Shown: positions 55,401 to 64,000, counted from the first letter of the stretch. The stretch: DNA of 64,000 bases from Bacteroidales bacterium (GCA_015654535.1 JAATGU010000136.1:1-64000); one strand, 5' to 3'. The notes: generated from the sequence alone by a model not told the origin. A program made the numbers and translations.

Positions 55401-56213
55401 TTACTTATTCAACATGATTCCTGAAAGTATCCGTCCCGACTTAAGCCCCAAACGACGAGCAGAAAAGAAACGTTCGTGTTGCTCATAAGTACAAATACCA
55501 GATACTTCAATATTATCTGAAAGTACTCCTCTATCTATTAGCTGTAATCGGTTGGCTTCCCAGAGATCAATGTGATATTTCTGTGTTTCTTCTTTCCAGA
55601 GAGAAATTTCAGACATATTAAATCCAGCTTTTTGGAAAGCATCATAGACATCTTCTCCTACTTCAAAAGCATTCAAAGAAATACTGGGTCCGATATTTGC
55701 CAGAACATCCTTAGGATCGGTATTATAAGTCTGCTCCATCATATCAAGCGTTTGACTCATAATTCTCCCTACTGTACCTCTCCACCCAGCATGAATAACA
55801 GCGATTGCCTTATTTACGGGATCATATAACAGAGCGGGAACACAATCTGCTGTAGAAACACACAAGCAAAAACCTTTTTGGTTGGTAATCAAAGCATCTA
55901 CACCTTGAAGCCGACGTTGTTGCTCTTCGGGATAGAGCGTCAGAAAAAAAGGATCTATCGCACGGATGGTAGTGCCATGAGTTTGAAATGGAATAATCAA
56001 CTGAAATGGTTGACCACCCAATTTAGTACAAAGTACTTCCTGATTGTGTTTCACCTTTACAGGGTCATCTCCCGAATAGGGAGCACAATTAAACGAAGAG
56101 AAAGTATCTTCACTGTAACCTCCCTTACGGGTAGTTACAAAATGAGAAATATTGGGAAATGAGCATAATTGCTCAAAACCCAATATTACTTTGTCAGCTG
56201 TTAATTCTATCAT
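55401..56213 (-). CDS. pgeF: Peptidoglycan editing factor PgeF (YfiH, laccase-domain family)
   Basis: A protein of 270 residues, typical for the family. The metal/active-site set His79 (QTHG), Cys124 (TADCVP) and His141 (IHAGWRGT) is in place. PgeF removes wrongly incorporated serine from peptidoglycan precursors; members were earlier called polyphenol oxidases. Its ATG overlaps the obg stop (TAATG), so the two are coupled. Confidence 0.93.
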   Translation of the reverse strand: MIELTADKVILGFEQLCSFPNISHFVTTRKGGYSEDTFSSFNCAPYSGDDPVKVKHNQEVLCTKLGGQPFQLIIPFQTHGTTIRAIDPFFLTLYPEEQQRRLQGVDALITNQKGFCLCVSTADCVPALLYDPVNKAIAVIHAGWRGTVGRIMSQTLDMMEQTYNTDPKDVLANIGPSISLNAFEVGEDVYDAFQKAGFNMSEISLWKEETQKYHIDLWEANRLQLIDRGVLSDNIEVSGICTYEQHERFFSARRLGLKSGRILSGIMLNK

Positions 56214-57382
56214 TATTCTTTTAATTTATCTACATCGTCATCGTCAAAATCTTCTTCCACTTCCTCCGCTTCTTCTTCAACTTCTTCATAAGAATATTCA
56301 AAATCTTCATCCTCACCCATCTCTTTAAGTTCCTCTTTTAAGAGAGCAACATCTTTTGGACGGTGAACAATGCTTTCTATTTTATTTCCTTCTTTATTCA
56401 GTTCTCCCCAAAGAATATCTTTTAATGCAGGGATACCCAATCCTGTAATGGATGAAATAAATACATGCGGGACAGACTCAGGCAATGTTTTTTCTATTTC
56501 GTCCATTAACTCCTGATCCAGCATATCACTTTTGGTGATGGCAAGAACTCGTAACTTATCGAGCATTTCGGGATTAAAAGTAGAAAGTTCATTGAGCAGA
56601 ATATCATATTCTTTTTTGATATCATCGGCATCGGCCGGCACCATAAATAGTAAAAGAGAGTTTCGCTCGATGTGTCTCAGAAAACGAAGTCCCAAGCCTT
56701 TACCTTCACTAGCCCCTTCAATAATTCCAGGAATATCCGCCATCACAAAGGATTGACCTCCACGATAGGGAACAATACCCAGATTAGGCTCAAGCGTGGT
56801 AAAAGGATAGTTGGCAATCTTTGGTTTAGCAGCCGAAACGACCGATAATAGAGTAGATTTACCTACATTTGGGAAACCCACCAGACCTACATCAGCCAAC
56901 AATTTCAACTCCATAATCACCATTAGCTCCTGCATGGGTTCACCTGGTTGAGCAAAACGAGGTGCTTGGCGAGTCGCAGTTTTAAAGTGCGTATTACCTT
57001 GTCCACCTCTACCACCTTTAAGCAGCATCACCTCTTGTCCGTGATCTGTTACGTCACAAATATACTCTCCTGTTTCAGCATTGTATACTACTGTTCCGCA
57101 AGGTACTTCTATTATTTTATCTGCACCATCTCTACCAAAACTACATTGCTTGCCACCTGATTCTCCATGTCCCGCAAGCGCATGGCGTTCATATCTTAAG
57201 TGAAGGAGTGTCCAATAATTACGATTTCCACGCAATATAATATGACCTCCTCTTCCACCGTCACCACCATCGGGACCGCCATTAGGGATATATTTTTCTC
57301 TACGCATATGTGTGGACCCTCTGCCTCCTTTACCGGAGCGACAATAGATCTTTACGTAGTCAACAAAATTTGATTCAGCCAT
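56213..57382 (-). CDS. obg: Obg-family GTPase (ribosome assembly)
   Basis: A protein of 389 residues. The glycine-rich Obg fold (about 1-158, repeated GG.GG.G turns) precedes the G domain with GFPNVGKST (P-loop), [10 protein letters not shown] (switch) and TKSD. The C-terminus is a long Glu/Asp-rich tail rather than a full OCT domain. Obg acts in assembly of the large ribosomal subunit and in stress control. It follows adk by 24 bp and overlaps pgeF by 1 bp. Confidence 0.96.
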   Translation of the reverse strand: MAESNFVDYVKIYCRSGKGGRGSTHMRREKYIPNGGPDGGDGGRGGHIILRGNRNYWTLLHLRYERHALAGHGESGGKQCSFGRDGADKIIEVPCGTVVYNAETGEYICDVTDHGQEVMLLKGGRGGQGNTHFKTATRQAPRFAQPGEPMQELMVIMELKLLADVGLVGFPNVGKSTLLSVVSAAKPKIANYPFTTLEPNLGIVPYRGGQSFVMADIPGIIEGASEGKGLGLRFLRHIERNSLLLFMVPADADDIKKEYDILLNELSTFNPEMLDKLRVLAITKSDMLDQELMDEIEKTLPESVPHVFISSITGLGIPALKDILWGELNKEGNKIESIVHRPKDVALLKEELKEMGEDEDFEYSYEEVEEEAEEVEEDFDDDDVDKLKE

Positions 57383-57406
57383 AATTATACTTTCCTTCTT
57401 ACTTAA

Positions 57407-57976
57407 TTACAATTTTTCAACAGCAGAAACAATTGCAGCAAAGATGCTTTCCATTGTTCCTATTCCTTTAATATGTTGGTATTTGCCTTCCTTCTTATAA
57501 AAATCTTTTAAAGGAGAGGTTTGTGTGTTGTATACCAATAAACGTTTTTTGATTGTTTCCATATTATCATCTGCACGACCGGATTCCTCACCACGTTTCA
57601 ACAAACGGACAATCAGTTCTTCTTCGGGAACATCCAAATCCAACATCACAGAAACATCTTGTCCTCTTTTATTAAGCATCGCTTTTAAAGCTTCAGCCTG
57701 TGGAATAGTTCTGGGAAAGCCATCGAATATCACTCCTTTACTTTCTTTTAAACTATCTAAAACACTAGCCAGAATATCAATGATCAGTTCATCGGGAACC
57801 AATTGCCCTTGATCAATATATTTTTTTGCCGTTTTACCTAGCGCTGTTTCATTTTTGATTTCTGCGCGAAGCACATCTCCAGTAGAGATATGATTAATTC
57901 CAAACTTCTCAACAATACGTTCACTTTGTGTTCCTTTTCCTGAACCAGGAGCACCGAAAATAACAATGTTCAACAT
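57407..57976 (-). CDS. adk: Adenylate kinase
   Basis: A protein of 189 residues, the short-LID form without a zinc site. The P-loop GAPGSGKGTQ, the AMP-binding DGFPRTIPQA and the LID arginines in RLLKRGEESGRADD are present. It interconverts ATP, AMP and ADP. It lies between hpt and obg on the same strand, with 32 and 24 bp gaps; the three genes plus pgeF form an apparent operon. Confidence 0.97.
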   Translation of the reverse strand: MLNIVIFGAPGSGKGTQSERIVEKFGINHISTGDVLRAEIKNETALGKTAKKYIDQGQLVPDELIIDILASVLDSLKESKGVIFDGFPRTIPQAEALKAMLNKRGQDVSVMLDLDVPEEELIVRLLKRGEESGRADDNMETIKKRLLVYNTQTSPLKDFYKKEGKYQHIKGIGTMESIFAAIVSAVEKL

Positions 57977-58008
57977 TTCTTAATTAGTCCCTTTTTTATA
58001 GTTTGTAT

Positions 58009-58545
58009 TTATTCCACGAGAGTATATATCTCGGGGAGATTTCGTCCATATCCATCATAATCCAATCCGTATCCTACAATAAAGTCATTGGGGATCTTCA
58101 TGGCAGCATATTCTATATTCAAATTCACTTTCAATTTATCGGGCTTCACAAAAAAGGTAGCAATATGAATTTCTTTAGGATGACGGGTTCCAAGCGTCTC
58201 CAGCAAACGCTGCATGGTAAGCCCGGTATCTACAATATCTTCCACAATAACAACTGTTCGTCCCTGAATATCTTCCGAAAGTCCCATCACCTCTTTGATG
58301 ACTCCTGTAGAGGCCACTCCTTCGTAAGAAGCCAGTTTCACAAAAGTTATTTTACTAGGTATAGTGATCTGTCTCATTAAATCAGCAGTAAACATAAAAG
58401 ATCCGTTGAGCACACTGACAAAAATAGGTTCTTTATCTTTCAAATCACGATTTATCTCTTGAGCTACACGGGTTACTTCCTTTTGAATGCTTTGCTCGTT
58501 AATGGAAAGAGCAAATTTTTTATCCAGTATTTGAACTGTTTTCAT
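58009..58545 (-). CDS. hpt: Hypoxanthine phosphoribosyltransferase
   Basis: A protein of 178 residues with the phosphoribosyl-pyrophosphate-binding motif VVIVEDIVDTGLTM and the C-terminal VGYGLDYDGYGRNLPEIY segment typical of hypoxanthine-guanine enzymes. It salvages hypoxanthine (and guanine) to IMP/GMP. It is first in the hpt-adk-obg-pgeF unit, with a promoter-like box 30 bp upstream. Confidence 0.95.
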   Translation of the reverse strand: MKTVQILDKKFALSINEQSIQKEVTRVAQEINRDLKDKEPIFVSVLNGSFMFTADLMRQITIPSKITFVKLASYEGVASTGVIKEVMGLSEDIQGRTVVIVEDIVDTGLTMQRLLETLGTRHPKEIHIATFFVKPDKLKVNLNIEYAAMKIPNDFIVGYGLDYDGYGRNLPEIYTLVE

Positions 58546-58574
58546 AACGGTTGGTTTATTTTATATAGTGAGTG

Positions 58575-58582
58575 CAAAAGTA
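58575..58582 (-). promoter_or_regulatory. Putative -7 box of the hpt-adk-obg-pgeF unit
   Basis: The minus strand reads TACTTTTG (TAnnTTTG match) 30 bp upstream of the hpt start codon at 58545. Confidence 0.5.
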
Positions 58583-58656
58583 CTACTTTTTATGGAAAGG
58601 AAAGCAACAAACTACTTTCTTTTTCCATGTAAGCATCTCAAGAGGAAGCCAAAAGG

Positions 58657-60195
58657 TTATGCTAAACCATGCATTAATTTCTGTAATCTTTTGGACAATA
58701 AGAACAAAATAACAGCAGCAACTCCGGACATTACTACAAATACCATAAAGAAATCGTACAACGACACGATAGGGATTCCAAAAAGAGCTTTCGCTTTTCC
58801 TTCTTCGGGATATAAAGCACTCAGTGTTCCGGCAAATTTATTGGCCGCAGCTGTTGAAAGATACCATACTCCCATCATTAATGAAGCAAAACGAACCGGA
58901 GTTAATCTATTTACCATGGACAAACCGATGGGAGACAGTGCCATTTCACCCATTGTGTGGATAAAATAAAGTCCGGTAAGCCAAATCATACTCACTTTAA
59001 CTCCAGGTTGAAGATCTTTTACTCCAAAAGCAATGACTAAATATCCCAAAGACAAGAGGAACAGGCCAATTGCCTGCTTGGTGGGAGAAGTTGGTTCCAT
59101 ATTCCTTTTGCTCAAGAAAGACCAGATAGCCGGCATAATAAAAGCTAAAGCAACTACAAATAAAGGATTGAATGACTGAAAGTAAGAAGCAGGCATTTCC
59201 CATCCAAAAAGGGTGCGGTTTGTCTGTTCGTCGGCAAAGAGCGTTAACGATGCTCCGGCTTGCTCATAAGCAGCCCAGAAAAAAATCACAAAAAAAGCAA
59301 TGATATAAATAACTATGATACGATCTCTTTCTATTTTAGTTAGCGAACCGTCAAATAAGATATATGCCGGAATACCAATACAAGAGGAAAATATTCCCGC
59401 ACTAATTACTTCCGCATCAAAAACCCATTTAAATATAGCAAAAAGAAGCAACGTAATGGCACCAAATAAGAGTGCTTTTTTAATTCCATTGCCCGATGGA
59501 AGCAGTACCTGTTCTTGTTGGGCTGCATCATCTTTTGCTTTGCGGGCATCCGGCACAATTCCAATTTGCTCTCCGGTAGGTGAAACTAAATATTTATGTT
59601 TTTGTGTTTCAAACAGAACAATTGTTAGCACAATACCAATAGCGGCGATCAAGAATCCCCATTTAAAATCTTCCGGATTACCAGTTTCTCCAAAATATCC
59701 ACAAATTAAAGGTGCAATAAACGCACCTACATTCACTCCCATGTAGAAGATTGTATATGCAGCATCCAAACGTCTGTCACCCGGTTCATATAATTGCCCA
59801 ACTAAAGTAGTTATGGTTGGTTTAAAGAAGCCATTTCCAAAAATAATAAACCCTAAACCACCATACATCAACCAATGTGACATATCTACCGAATGCAAGG
59901 ATGACGCACTAAGGAACAACAAAAACTGCCCGATACCCATCATCAAAGCTCCCCAAAAGACAGAACGCCTGATTCCCCAATATTTATCAGCTACATAACC
60001 TCCAATCAGGGGGGTCAGATATACTAAACCGGTATAACTCCCATAAATAGAGGAAGCCAACACTTTATCCATCATTAACGCTTTAGTTAAGAACAGAATG
60101 AAGATTGCACGCATGCCGTAGTAGCTGAAACGCTCTGCGGTTCCTGTAGCGAAGATGAGGTAGAGGCCTTTGGGATGCCCTTTAGAATTACTCAT
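58657..60195 (-). CDS. POT/PTR-family peptide transporter
   Basis: A protein of 512 residues with about fourteen membrane helices. The family signatures FATGTAERFSYYGMRA and PLIGGYVADKYWGIRR are clear. It imports di- and tripeptides with protons. The usual ExxERFxYY motif has Gly instead of the first Glu, a residue tied to proton coupling in studied members. A single gene 111 bp upstream of hpt in the same direction. Confidence 0.92.
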   Translation of the reverse strand: MSNSKGHPKGLYLIFATGTAERFSYYGMRAIFILFLTKALMMDKVLASSIYGSYTGLVYLTPLIGGYVADKYWGIRRSVFWGALMMGIGQFLLFLSASSLHSVDMSHWLMYGGLGFIIFGNGFFKPTITTLVGQLYEPGDRRLDAAYTIFYMGVNVGAFIAPLICGYFGETGNPEDFKWGFLIAAIGIVLTIVLFETQKHKYLVSPTGEQIGIVPDARKAKDDAAQQEQVLLPSGNGIKKALLFGAITLLLFAIFKWVFDAEVISAGIFSSCIGIPAYILFDGSLTKIERDRIIVIYIIAFFVIFFWAAYEQAGASLTLFADEQTNRTLFGWEMPASYFQSFNPLFVVALAFIMPAIWSFLSKRNMEPTSPTKQAIGLFLLSLGYLVIAFGVKDLQPGVKVSMIWLTGLYFIHTMGEMALSPIGLSMVNRLTPVRFASLMMGVWYLSTAAANKFAGTLSALYPEEGKAKALFGIPIVSLYDFFMVFVVMSGVAAVILFLLSKRLQKLMHGLA

Positions 60196-60232
60196 AGGAT
60201 GTAATTTTATTCTTTATTTTATTAATTCCGTG

Positions 60233-60240
60233 CAAAAGTA
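60233..60240 (-). promoter_or_regulatory. Putative -7 box of the POT transporter gene
   Basis: The minus strand reads TACTTTTG, a full consensus match, 38 bp upstream of the start codon at 60195. Confidence 0.45.
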
Positions 60241-60269
60241 GTGATTTTACAGTAGTTTTAAGATAAACA

Positions 60270-60301
60270 TTTGACTTTTTTGTGGGGTTTTAGTACTTTT
60301 G
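60270..60301 (+). promoter_or_regulatory. Promoter of the NAD(P)HX repair gene
   Basis: TTTG (60270-60273) and TACTTTTG (60294-60301) are separated by 20 bp and fit both elements of the Bacteroidetes promoter. The ATG at 60326 follows 24 bp later. Because the -7 box covers 60299, an upstream TTG start there is ruled unlikely. Confidence 0.65.
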
Positions 60302-60325
60302 CCTGATAAAACAAAGCAATTAACA

Positions 60326-61849
60326 ATGAAAATATTTCCAAGCGTACAAATTAAGCAACTAGATGCTTACACTATAGAACATGAACCGATCTCTTCCATC
60401 GACTTAATGGAACGAGCTGCCACTGCTTTAGCAGCTGCTATTATGAAAGAATGGGGCAAAGAGTCTCCCATTGTTGTCTTTGCCGGACCGGGAAATAATG
60501 GAGGGGACGCATTAGCCATTTCTCGCCTACTGGCAGAAAAAGGATACCGTGTAAAAGCTTTCTTATTTAATACCAATGAGCATTTATCCGAAGAATGTGC
60601 AGCGGAAAAAGAGCTCTTGGAACAAATCAGCGAAGTAGAGTTCACCGAAGTAACCAGTAAATTTGAACCTCCAATACTGGATAAAGACTGCCTCGTTATT
60701 GACGGATTATTTGGTTCAGGGCTTAAAAAAGCTTTAGCCGGAGGTTTTGCCGCTGTAGTGAAGTATATTAATGCTTCTCCAGCCACCGTTGTATCCATTG
60801 ACCTTCCATCCGGATTAATGTGTGAAGATAATACTTACAACATAAAAAACCATATTGTCCGAGCTAACAAAACACTCTCCTTGCAGCTACCTAAACTCTC
60901 TTTTTTCTTTTCAGAGAATGCAGAATATTTAGGTGAATGGAAACTGCTCGATATCCATCTAAGCCCTGAAGGAATTGATAAAAATTTCACTATCTGGTAT
61001 CTTACGGAAGCAGATGATATAAAGAAACTTGTTAAACCGCGCAGCCGCTTTGCTCATAAAGGTGACTTTGGACGAGCATTACTCATTGCCGGATCGTATG
61101 GCATGGCCGGATCTTCTGTCTTGGCAGCAAAAGGGTGCATGAAAACAGGGGTAGGTCTTTTAACCATTCATGCACCTCTAAAAAATAATGATATTCTTCA
61201 AACAACGGTTCCTGAAGCAATTGTGGAGCACGATGCACACCAGGATTACTTTACCACGCCAGTGTATACGGACAACTATACAGCGGTGGCTATCGGACCA
61301 GGATTGGGACAAGCAGAAGAGACTACCACGGCATTAATTGATCAATTAAAAATTTGCCAGGAACCAATGGTCATTGATGCTGATGCCTTGAATTTCCTTT
61401 CAAAACATCGTCACTGCCTCACTTCAGTACCCCGGGGTTCCATCCTCACACCTCATCCCAAAGAACTGGAGCGCTTGGTGGGTAAATGTGACAGCACTTT
61501 TGAGCGTCTGACTAAAGCCAGAGACTTAGCTACCAACTACAAAATTTATATTATACTGAAAGGCGCCTACTCGGTAGTGATAACTCCGGAAGGAAATTGT
61601 TATTTTAACCCGACAGGAAATTCTGGTATGGCTACAGCTGGTAGCGGTGATGTGCTCACGGGTGTTTTACTATCTCTTCTATCGCAAGGTTACACTCCTG
61701 AAGAGAGCTGTAAGCTGGGCGTCTATTTACATGGATTAGCTGGTGATCTGGCAAAGGAAAAATTGGGTGAGTGGGGATTGACCGCTAGTGATATTGCTGA
61801 TCATCTTCCTTTTGCATGGAAAAAATTAACCCAAAATGTAGATAAGTAA
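60326..61849 (+). CDS. nnr: Bifunctional NAD(P)H-hydrate epimerase / dehydratase
   Basis: About 507 residues from the ATG at 60326 (MKIFPSVQIKQLDAYT). The N-terminal YjeF epimerase domain (about 1-215) has VFAGPGNNGGDALA and VIDGLFGSG. The C-terminal ribokinase-like dehydratase domain (about 225-500) has LTPHPKELERL and NSGMATAGSGDVLTGVL. It repairs hydrated NADH and NADPH, epimerising the R form and using ADP (or ATP) for dehydration. It is a single gene with its own promoter, divergent from POT. Confidence 0.95.
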   Translation: MKIFPSVQIKQLDAYTIEHEPISSIDLMERAATALAAAIMKEWGKESPIVVFAGPGNNGGDALAISRLLAEKGYRVKAFLFNTNEHLSEECAAEKELLEQISEVEFTEVTSKFEPPILDKDCLVIDGLFGSGLKKALAGGFAAVVKYINASPATVVSIDLPSGLMCEDNTYNIKNHIVRANKTLSLQLPKLSFFFSENAEYLGEWKLLDIHLSPEGIDKNFTIWYLTEADDIKKLVKPRSRFAHKGDFGRALLIAGSYGMAGSSVLAAKGCMKTGVGLLTIHAPLKNNDILQTTVPEAIVEHDAHQDYFTTPVYTDNYTAVAIGPGLGQAEETTTALIDQLKICQEPMVIDADALNFLSKHRHCLTSVPRGSILTPHPKELERLVGKCDSTFERLTKARDLATNYKIYIILKGAYSVVITPEGNCYFNPTGNSGMATAGSGDVLTGVLLSLLSQGYTPEESCKLGVYLHGLAGDLAKEKLGEWGLTASDIADHLPFAWKKLTQNVDK

Positions 61850-61882
61850 TACAAATTTATGAACTCTTAGAGAACTTTTTTC

Positions 61883-61890
61883 TATTTTTG
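61883..61890 (+). promoter_or_regulatory. Putative -7 box of the DUF4831 gene
   Basis: TATTTTTG matches the -7 consensus and lies 36 bp before the start codon. The gap to nnr is only 77 bp, so read-through from nnr is also possible. Confidence 0.45.
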
Positions 61891-61926
61891 TGTTCTATAT
61901 ATAGATAAAGACCAAAAACAAAAAAA

Positions 61927-63000
61927 TTGCATATGAAAAGATCAATAGCAATCATAAGTATTCTTTTTTCAGTAAATGCGTTTGCGCAGACAGACGTTTC
62001 TCTTTATGGAGAAAAAAACCAGGAGTACGGCGTAACGTATGCACTCCCAAAAAGTGTGATTGAAATAGAGGTAGAGGCTGTAAAAACAACTTATACTCCC
62101 GGTGAATTCTGCAAATATGCCGACCGATATCTGAGACTTACAAATATTTCCGATATAAAAGAAGAACATTGGGACTTAAGCAGTGTCAAAGCTAAGTGTA
62201 TAGGAGTCCCCGATTCCAGTAAGACTTATTTTGTGGGACTAAAGAAAGGGACACTAGCTCCGTTAATGGAACTTACAGAAGATGGAATCATTAAATCAAT
62301 CAATGTTCCACTGACTAAAAACACTATACCTCCTACTGTTGTAGCACCTGCCACTCCTAAAAAAGCAAGACCAAACGCAAGGGACTTTATGACGGAAGAT
62401 ATTCTAATGGCTAGTTCCAGTGCAAAGATGGCTGAGTTAGTGGCTAAGCAGATTTATCAAATAAGAGAAAGCAAAAGTTCACTTCTAAAGGGAGAAGTAG
62501 AAAATATGCCAAAAGACGGAGCATCGCTCAAACTGGTATTGGAAAAGTTAGAAGAACAGGAAGAAGTTATGACGGAGCTATTTTCTGGAACCATTGAAAA
62601 AGAGGTGAAGACCTACAAGTTCACCATTGTTCCCACACAAGATGTAAACAAAGCTATTGCTTTCCGCTTTTCTAAAAAGCTGGGGATTCTTGCTTTGAAT
62701 GATTTAGGAGGAGCACCGGTTTATTATACACTCACAAACCTGAAGACAGTACCAGAAGCAGCACCTCAGACCGATAAACCTAAAAAGATTGAAGGAATTG
62801 TTTATAATGTACCAGGGAAAGCTCATTTCTCTATATTCACCTCACAAGGGAAATTATTTGAAGACGATTTTATGATTACACAATTTGGCAATACAGATAC
62901 CTTAACCAAAAGTTTGTTTGAAAAAAAGTCGGTTGTGAAAGTTACTTTCAATCCTTCTTCAGGAGCTGTTATTAAAGTAGACAGGGATACACTCGATTAA
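61927..63000 (+). CDS. DUF4831 family exported protein
   Basis: A protein of 357 residues with a signal peptide ending near AFAQ. The family start is recognised in SLYGEKNQEYGVTYALPKS and TYTPGEFCKYADRYL. A Pro/Ala/Lys-rich linker lies around residue 140 (TIPPTVVAPATPKKARP), and a strand-rich second half contains AHFSIFTSQGKLFEDDF. DUF4831 is limited to the Bacteroidetes and has no known role; it is likely periplasmic. After it comes the third copy of the dispersed repeat. Confidence 0.85.
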   Translation: MHMKRSIAIISILFSVNAFAQTDVSLYGEKNQEYGVTYALPKSVIEIEVEAVKTTYTPGEFCKYADRYLRLTNISDIKEEHWDLSSVKAKCIGVPDSSKTYFVGLKKGTLAPLMELTEDGIIKSINVPLTKNTIPPTVVAPATPKKARPNARDFMTEDILMASSSAKMAELVAKQIYQIRESKSSLLKGEVENMPKDGASLKLVLEKLEEQEEVMTELFSGTIEKEVKTYKFTIVPTQDVNKAIAFRFSKKLGILALNDLGGAPVYYTLTNLKTVPEAAPQTDKPKKIEGIVYNVPGKAHFSIFTSQGKLFEDDFMITQFGNTDTLTKSLFEKKSVVKVTFNPSSGAVIKVDRDTLD

Positions 63001-63011
63001 AAACAAATCAT

Positions 63012-63116
63012 AAAAATATGTCTGGACATTTTGATTGATATGTCCAGACATATTTTTAAAATGTCCGGACATTCCAATTCAAAAGAATAATGGTTTGTAG
63101 TTCCCTGATTCTGGTT
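63012..63116 (+). repeat. Dispersed intergenic repeat, copy 3
   Basis: Boxes start at 63019 (TGTCTGGACA), 63041 (TGTCCAGACA) and 63062 (TGTCCGGACA, itself a palindrome), spaced 22 and 21 bp. The first two form a perfect 17-bp inverted repeat (63012-63028 with 63041-63057). The invariant tail occupies 63094-63116 and runs directly into a terminator. It lies between convergent genes, as do the other copies. Confidence 0.85.
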
Positions 63117-63118
63117 AA

Positions 63119-63157
63119 AAAAAAGAGATGAATAATCATGATGTTCATCTCTTTTTT
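63119..63157. terminator. Bidirectional terminator after DUF4831
   Basis: AAAAAAGAGATGAA (63119-63132) pairs with TTCATCTCTTTTTT (63144-63157), giving a stem with A-run and T-run on either side, typical of a terminator shared by convergent genes. It starts 2 bp after the repeat tail. Confidence 0.7.
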
Positions 63158-63174
63158 ATGTGCCATAACCTTTC

Positions 63175-63522
63175 CTAAAGAATGGCCTTATATTTTATAA
63201 GTCCATTAGCATGCAGCTGAGAGATGTATGTAGCAACTCTAAATTCATAGTTCTCTTCATGTTGAAAATGCTCTTCCAGCATCTCCGTGATTTGATGCAC
63301 TGTACGTTCTCCATCTATCAAGTTCCACACCGCTGTTCCATTTTCTTCCAGTTTTACATGAAGATAGGCAGACTTTCCTTTCGGAGTAAAATGTTTCTGC
63401 ATAAATTTATTGTGAAAACGGGGATAGGCGATTGTAACACATTCGCCCGTCTTTTCCGTTATAACCGTTTCACTAATAAATGGAATTACGTCGAAAAGGT
63501 TTATTTTTTCTTTTTTCTTCAT
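63175..63522 (-). CDS. PqqD-family peptide-chaperone-like protein
   Basis: A protein of 115 residues. The central HVKLEENGTAVWNLIDGERTV, followed by ITEMLEEHF and the ATYISQLHANGLI end, is the PqqD winged-helix fold, which holds precursor peptides for radical-SAM or other modifying enzymes. No PQQ or other peptide-modification gene is near. It starts 3 bp after the end of the OPT transporter gene in the same direction, so the two form an operon. Confidence 0.75.
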   Translation of the reverse strand: MKKKEKINLFDVIPFISETVITEKTGECVTIAYPRFHNKFMQKHFTPKGKSAYLHVKLEENGTAVWNLIDGERTVHQITEMLEEHFQHEENYEFRVATYISQLHANGLIKYKAIL

Positions 63523-63525
63523 GCT

Positions 63526-64000
63526 TTATTTTTTCATTGAATCGGCTTTCTTGAGTGGAATGCGAACAAAGAAATAACCGATCACTAATACAATCAGTAA
63601 ACCGACTGAATACATAGGATGAGCAAATGGAAGCAAGTCGGCAAAGAAAATGTTGAACATGGCAAAGATAGCGACCACCAGTCCCATCAATGCCTCTCCG
63701 GCAATCATACCCGAAGCAAGAAGAACTCCCGTATTCTCCACCGTTGCCCGCTGACCTTCATTATATTTGCGGCGTGCCACATAAAGATCCAGAACGCCTT
63801 TGATTAAACCTCCTACGAAGATAGCAAATACGGTATTGAAAGGTAAATACATTCCTACGAAAATAAGCATCGGACTGGTAATACCCATCAAAATGAAGGA
63901 AACTCCCAAAATCATACCTGCGATAATTAACGCCCAAGCCATTTGTCCACCGACTATACCTTGTGACAAGGTGGCCATCAATCCAGCCTGGGGAGCGGAA
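63526..64000 (-). CDS. OPT-family oligopeptide transporter, C-terminal part (cut by window edge)
   Basis: The leftward frame is open to the right window edge (about 158 residues seen). It reads SAPQAGLMATLSQGIVGG, the TSPMLIFVGMYLPFNTVFAIFVGG segment, then IAGEALMGLV, and ends with about two helices and ADSMKK. These are the last helices of OPT transporters, which import oligopeptides or metal-chelates in symport with protons. The N-terminal part lies outside. It is followed after 3 bp by the PqqD-like gene. Confidence 0.85.
   Translation of the reverse strand, partial: SAPQAGLMATLSQGIVGGQMAWALIIAGMILGVSFILMGITSPMLIFVGMYLPFNTVFAIFVGGLIKGVLDLYVARRKYNEGQRATVENTGVLLASGMIAGEALMGLVVAIFAMFNIFFADLLPFAHPMYSVGLLIVLVIGYFFVRIPLKKADSMKK

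Noticed and set aside
60299..60325. TTG at 60299 as start of the NAD(P)HX repair enzyme
   Set aside because: The TTG lies inside the -7 promoter box; the ATG at 60326 begins with the normal family N-terminus.

Overview
The window is a chromosomal stretch of a member of the Bacteroidales, most likely Bacteroides or a close relative. The reasons are SusC/SusD pairs, a hybrid two-component system with a periplasmic propeller sensor, a DUF6377 regulator, families largely confined to the Bacteroidetes (DUF4286, DUF4831, DUF4922), AT-rich intergenic DNA, and many start-proximal TAnnTTTG boxes, which are the -7 promoter element of this phylum. The species cannot be named from the sequence alone.

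Layout. 1-9.1 kb: the N-terminus of a SusC-like receptor leaves the window on the left, divergent from a large hybrid sensor-regulator (HTCS), which is followed by a tricorn-like S41 protease and an exported SGNH hydrolase. 9.1-10.6 kb: repeat-rich intergenic DNA and two small membrane proteins. 10.6-14.0 kb: a broken xylan-type locus with a GH8 exo-oligoxylanase, a frameshifted scrap of a GH35-like/DUF5597 gene and a divergent GH43. 14.0-20.3 kb: a GH25 lysozyme, a remarkable GH18-CE4-GT2 fusion and a DUF6377 regulator. 20.5-30.2 kb: a complete five-gene polysaccharide utilisation locus (SusC, SusD, GH30, surface glycan-binding lipoprotein, GH3), with the gene order known for fungal beta-1,6-glucan use in Bacteroides thetaiotaomicron. 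30.2-35.4 kb: an Fsr-type MFS exporter, a frameshifted AraC regulator, a pullulanase lipoprotein, ruvC, a DUF4286 gene and tRNA-Ala(GGC). A decayed tyrosine integrase lies beside the tRNA. 36.2-41.8 kb: a YtxH-like protein, a PstS-like protein with an outer-membrane porin, a second GH3 and an exported glutathione peroxidase. 41.8-47.8 kb: a CzcCBA-type metal efflux operon led by a small His-rich protein. 47.9-64 kb: mostly housekeeping genes: a YejM-like sulfatase, a frameshifted carboxymuconolactone-decarboxylase-like gene, membrane pyrophosphatase, SIMPL and DUF4922 proteins, pgeF-obg, adk, hpt, a POT transporter, a bifunctional NAD(P)HX repair enzyme, DUF4831, PqqD-like, and an OPT transporter cut by the right edge.

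The most unusual signal is not a gene. A ~106-bp element occurs three times (about 9.44, 36.54 and 63.01 kb), always in the same orientation and always between the 3' ends of convergent genes. Each copy has three TGTCTGGACA-like boxes spaced 22 bp apart (once 21), then a fixed gap, then an invariant 23-nt tail ending TTCCCTGATTCTGGTT. I do not recognise it as a described family.

Three genes carry clear frameshifts or decay (AraC, CMD, integrase), and a fourth fragment (GH35-like) survives only in part. This suggests ongoing gene loss, unless the single-base events are sequencing errors.
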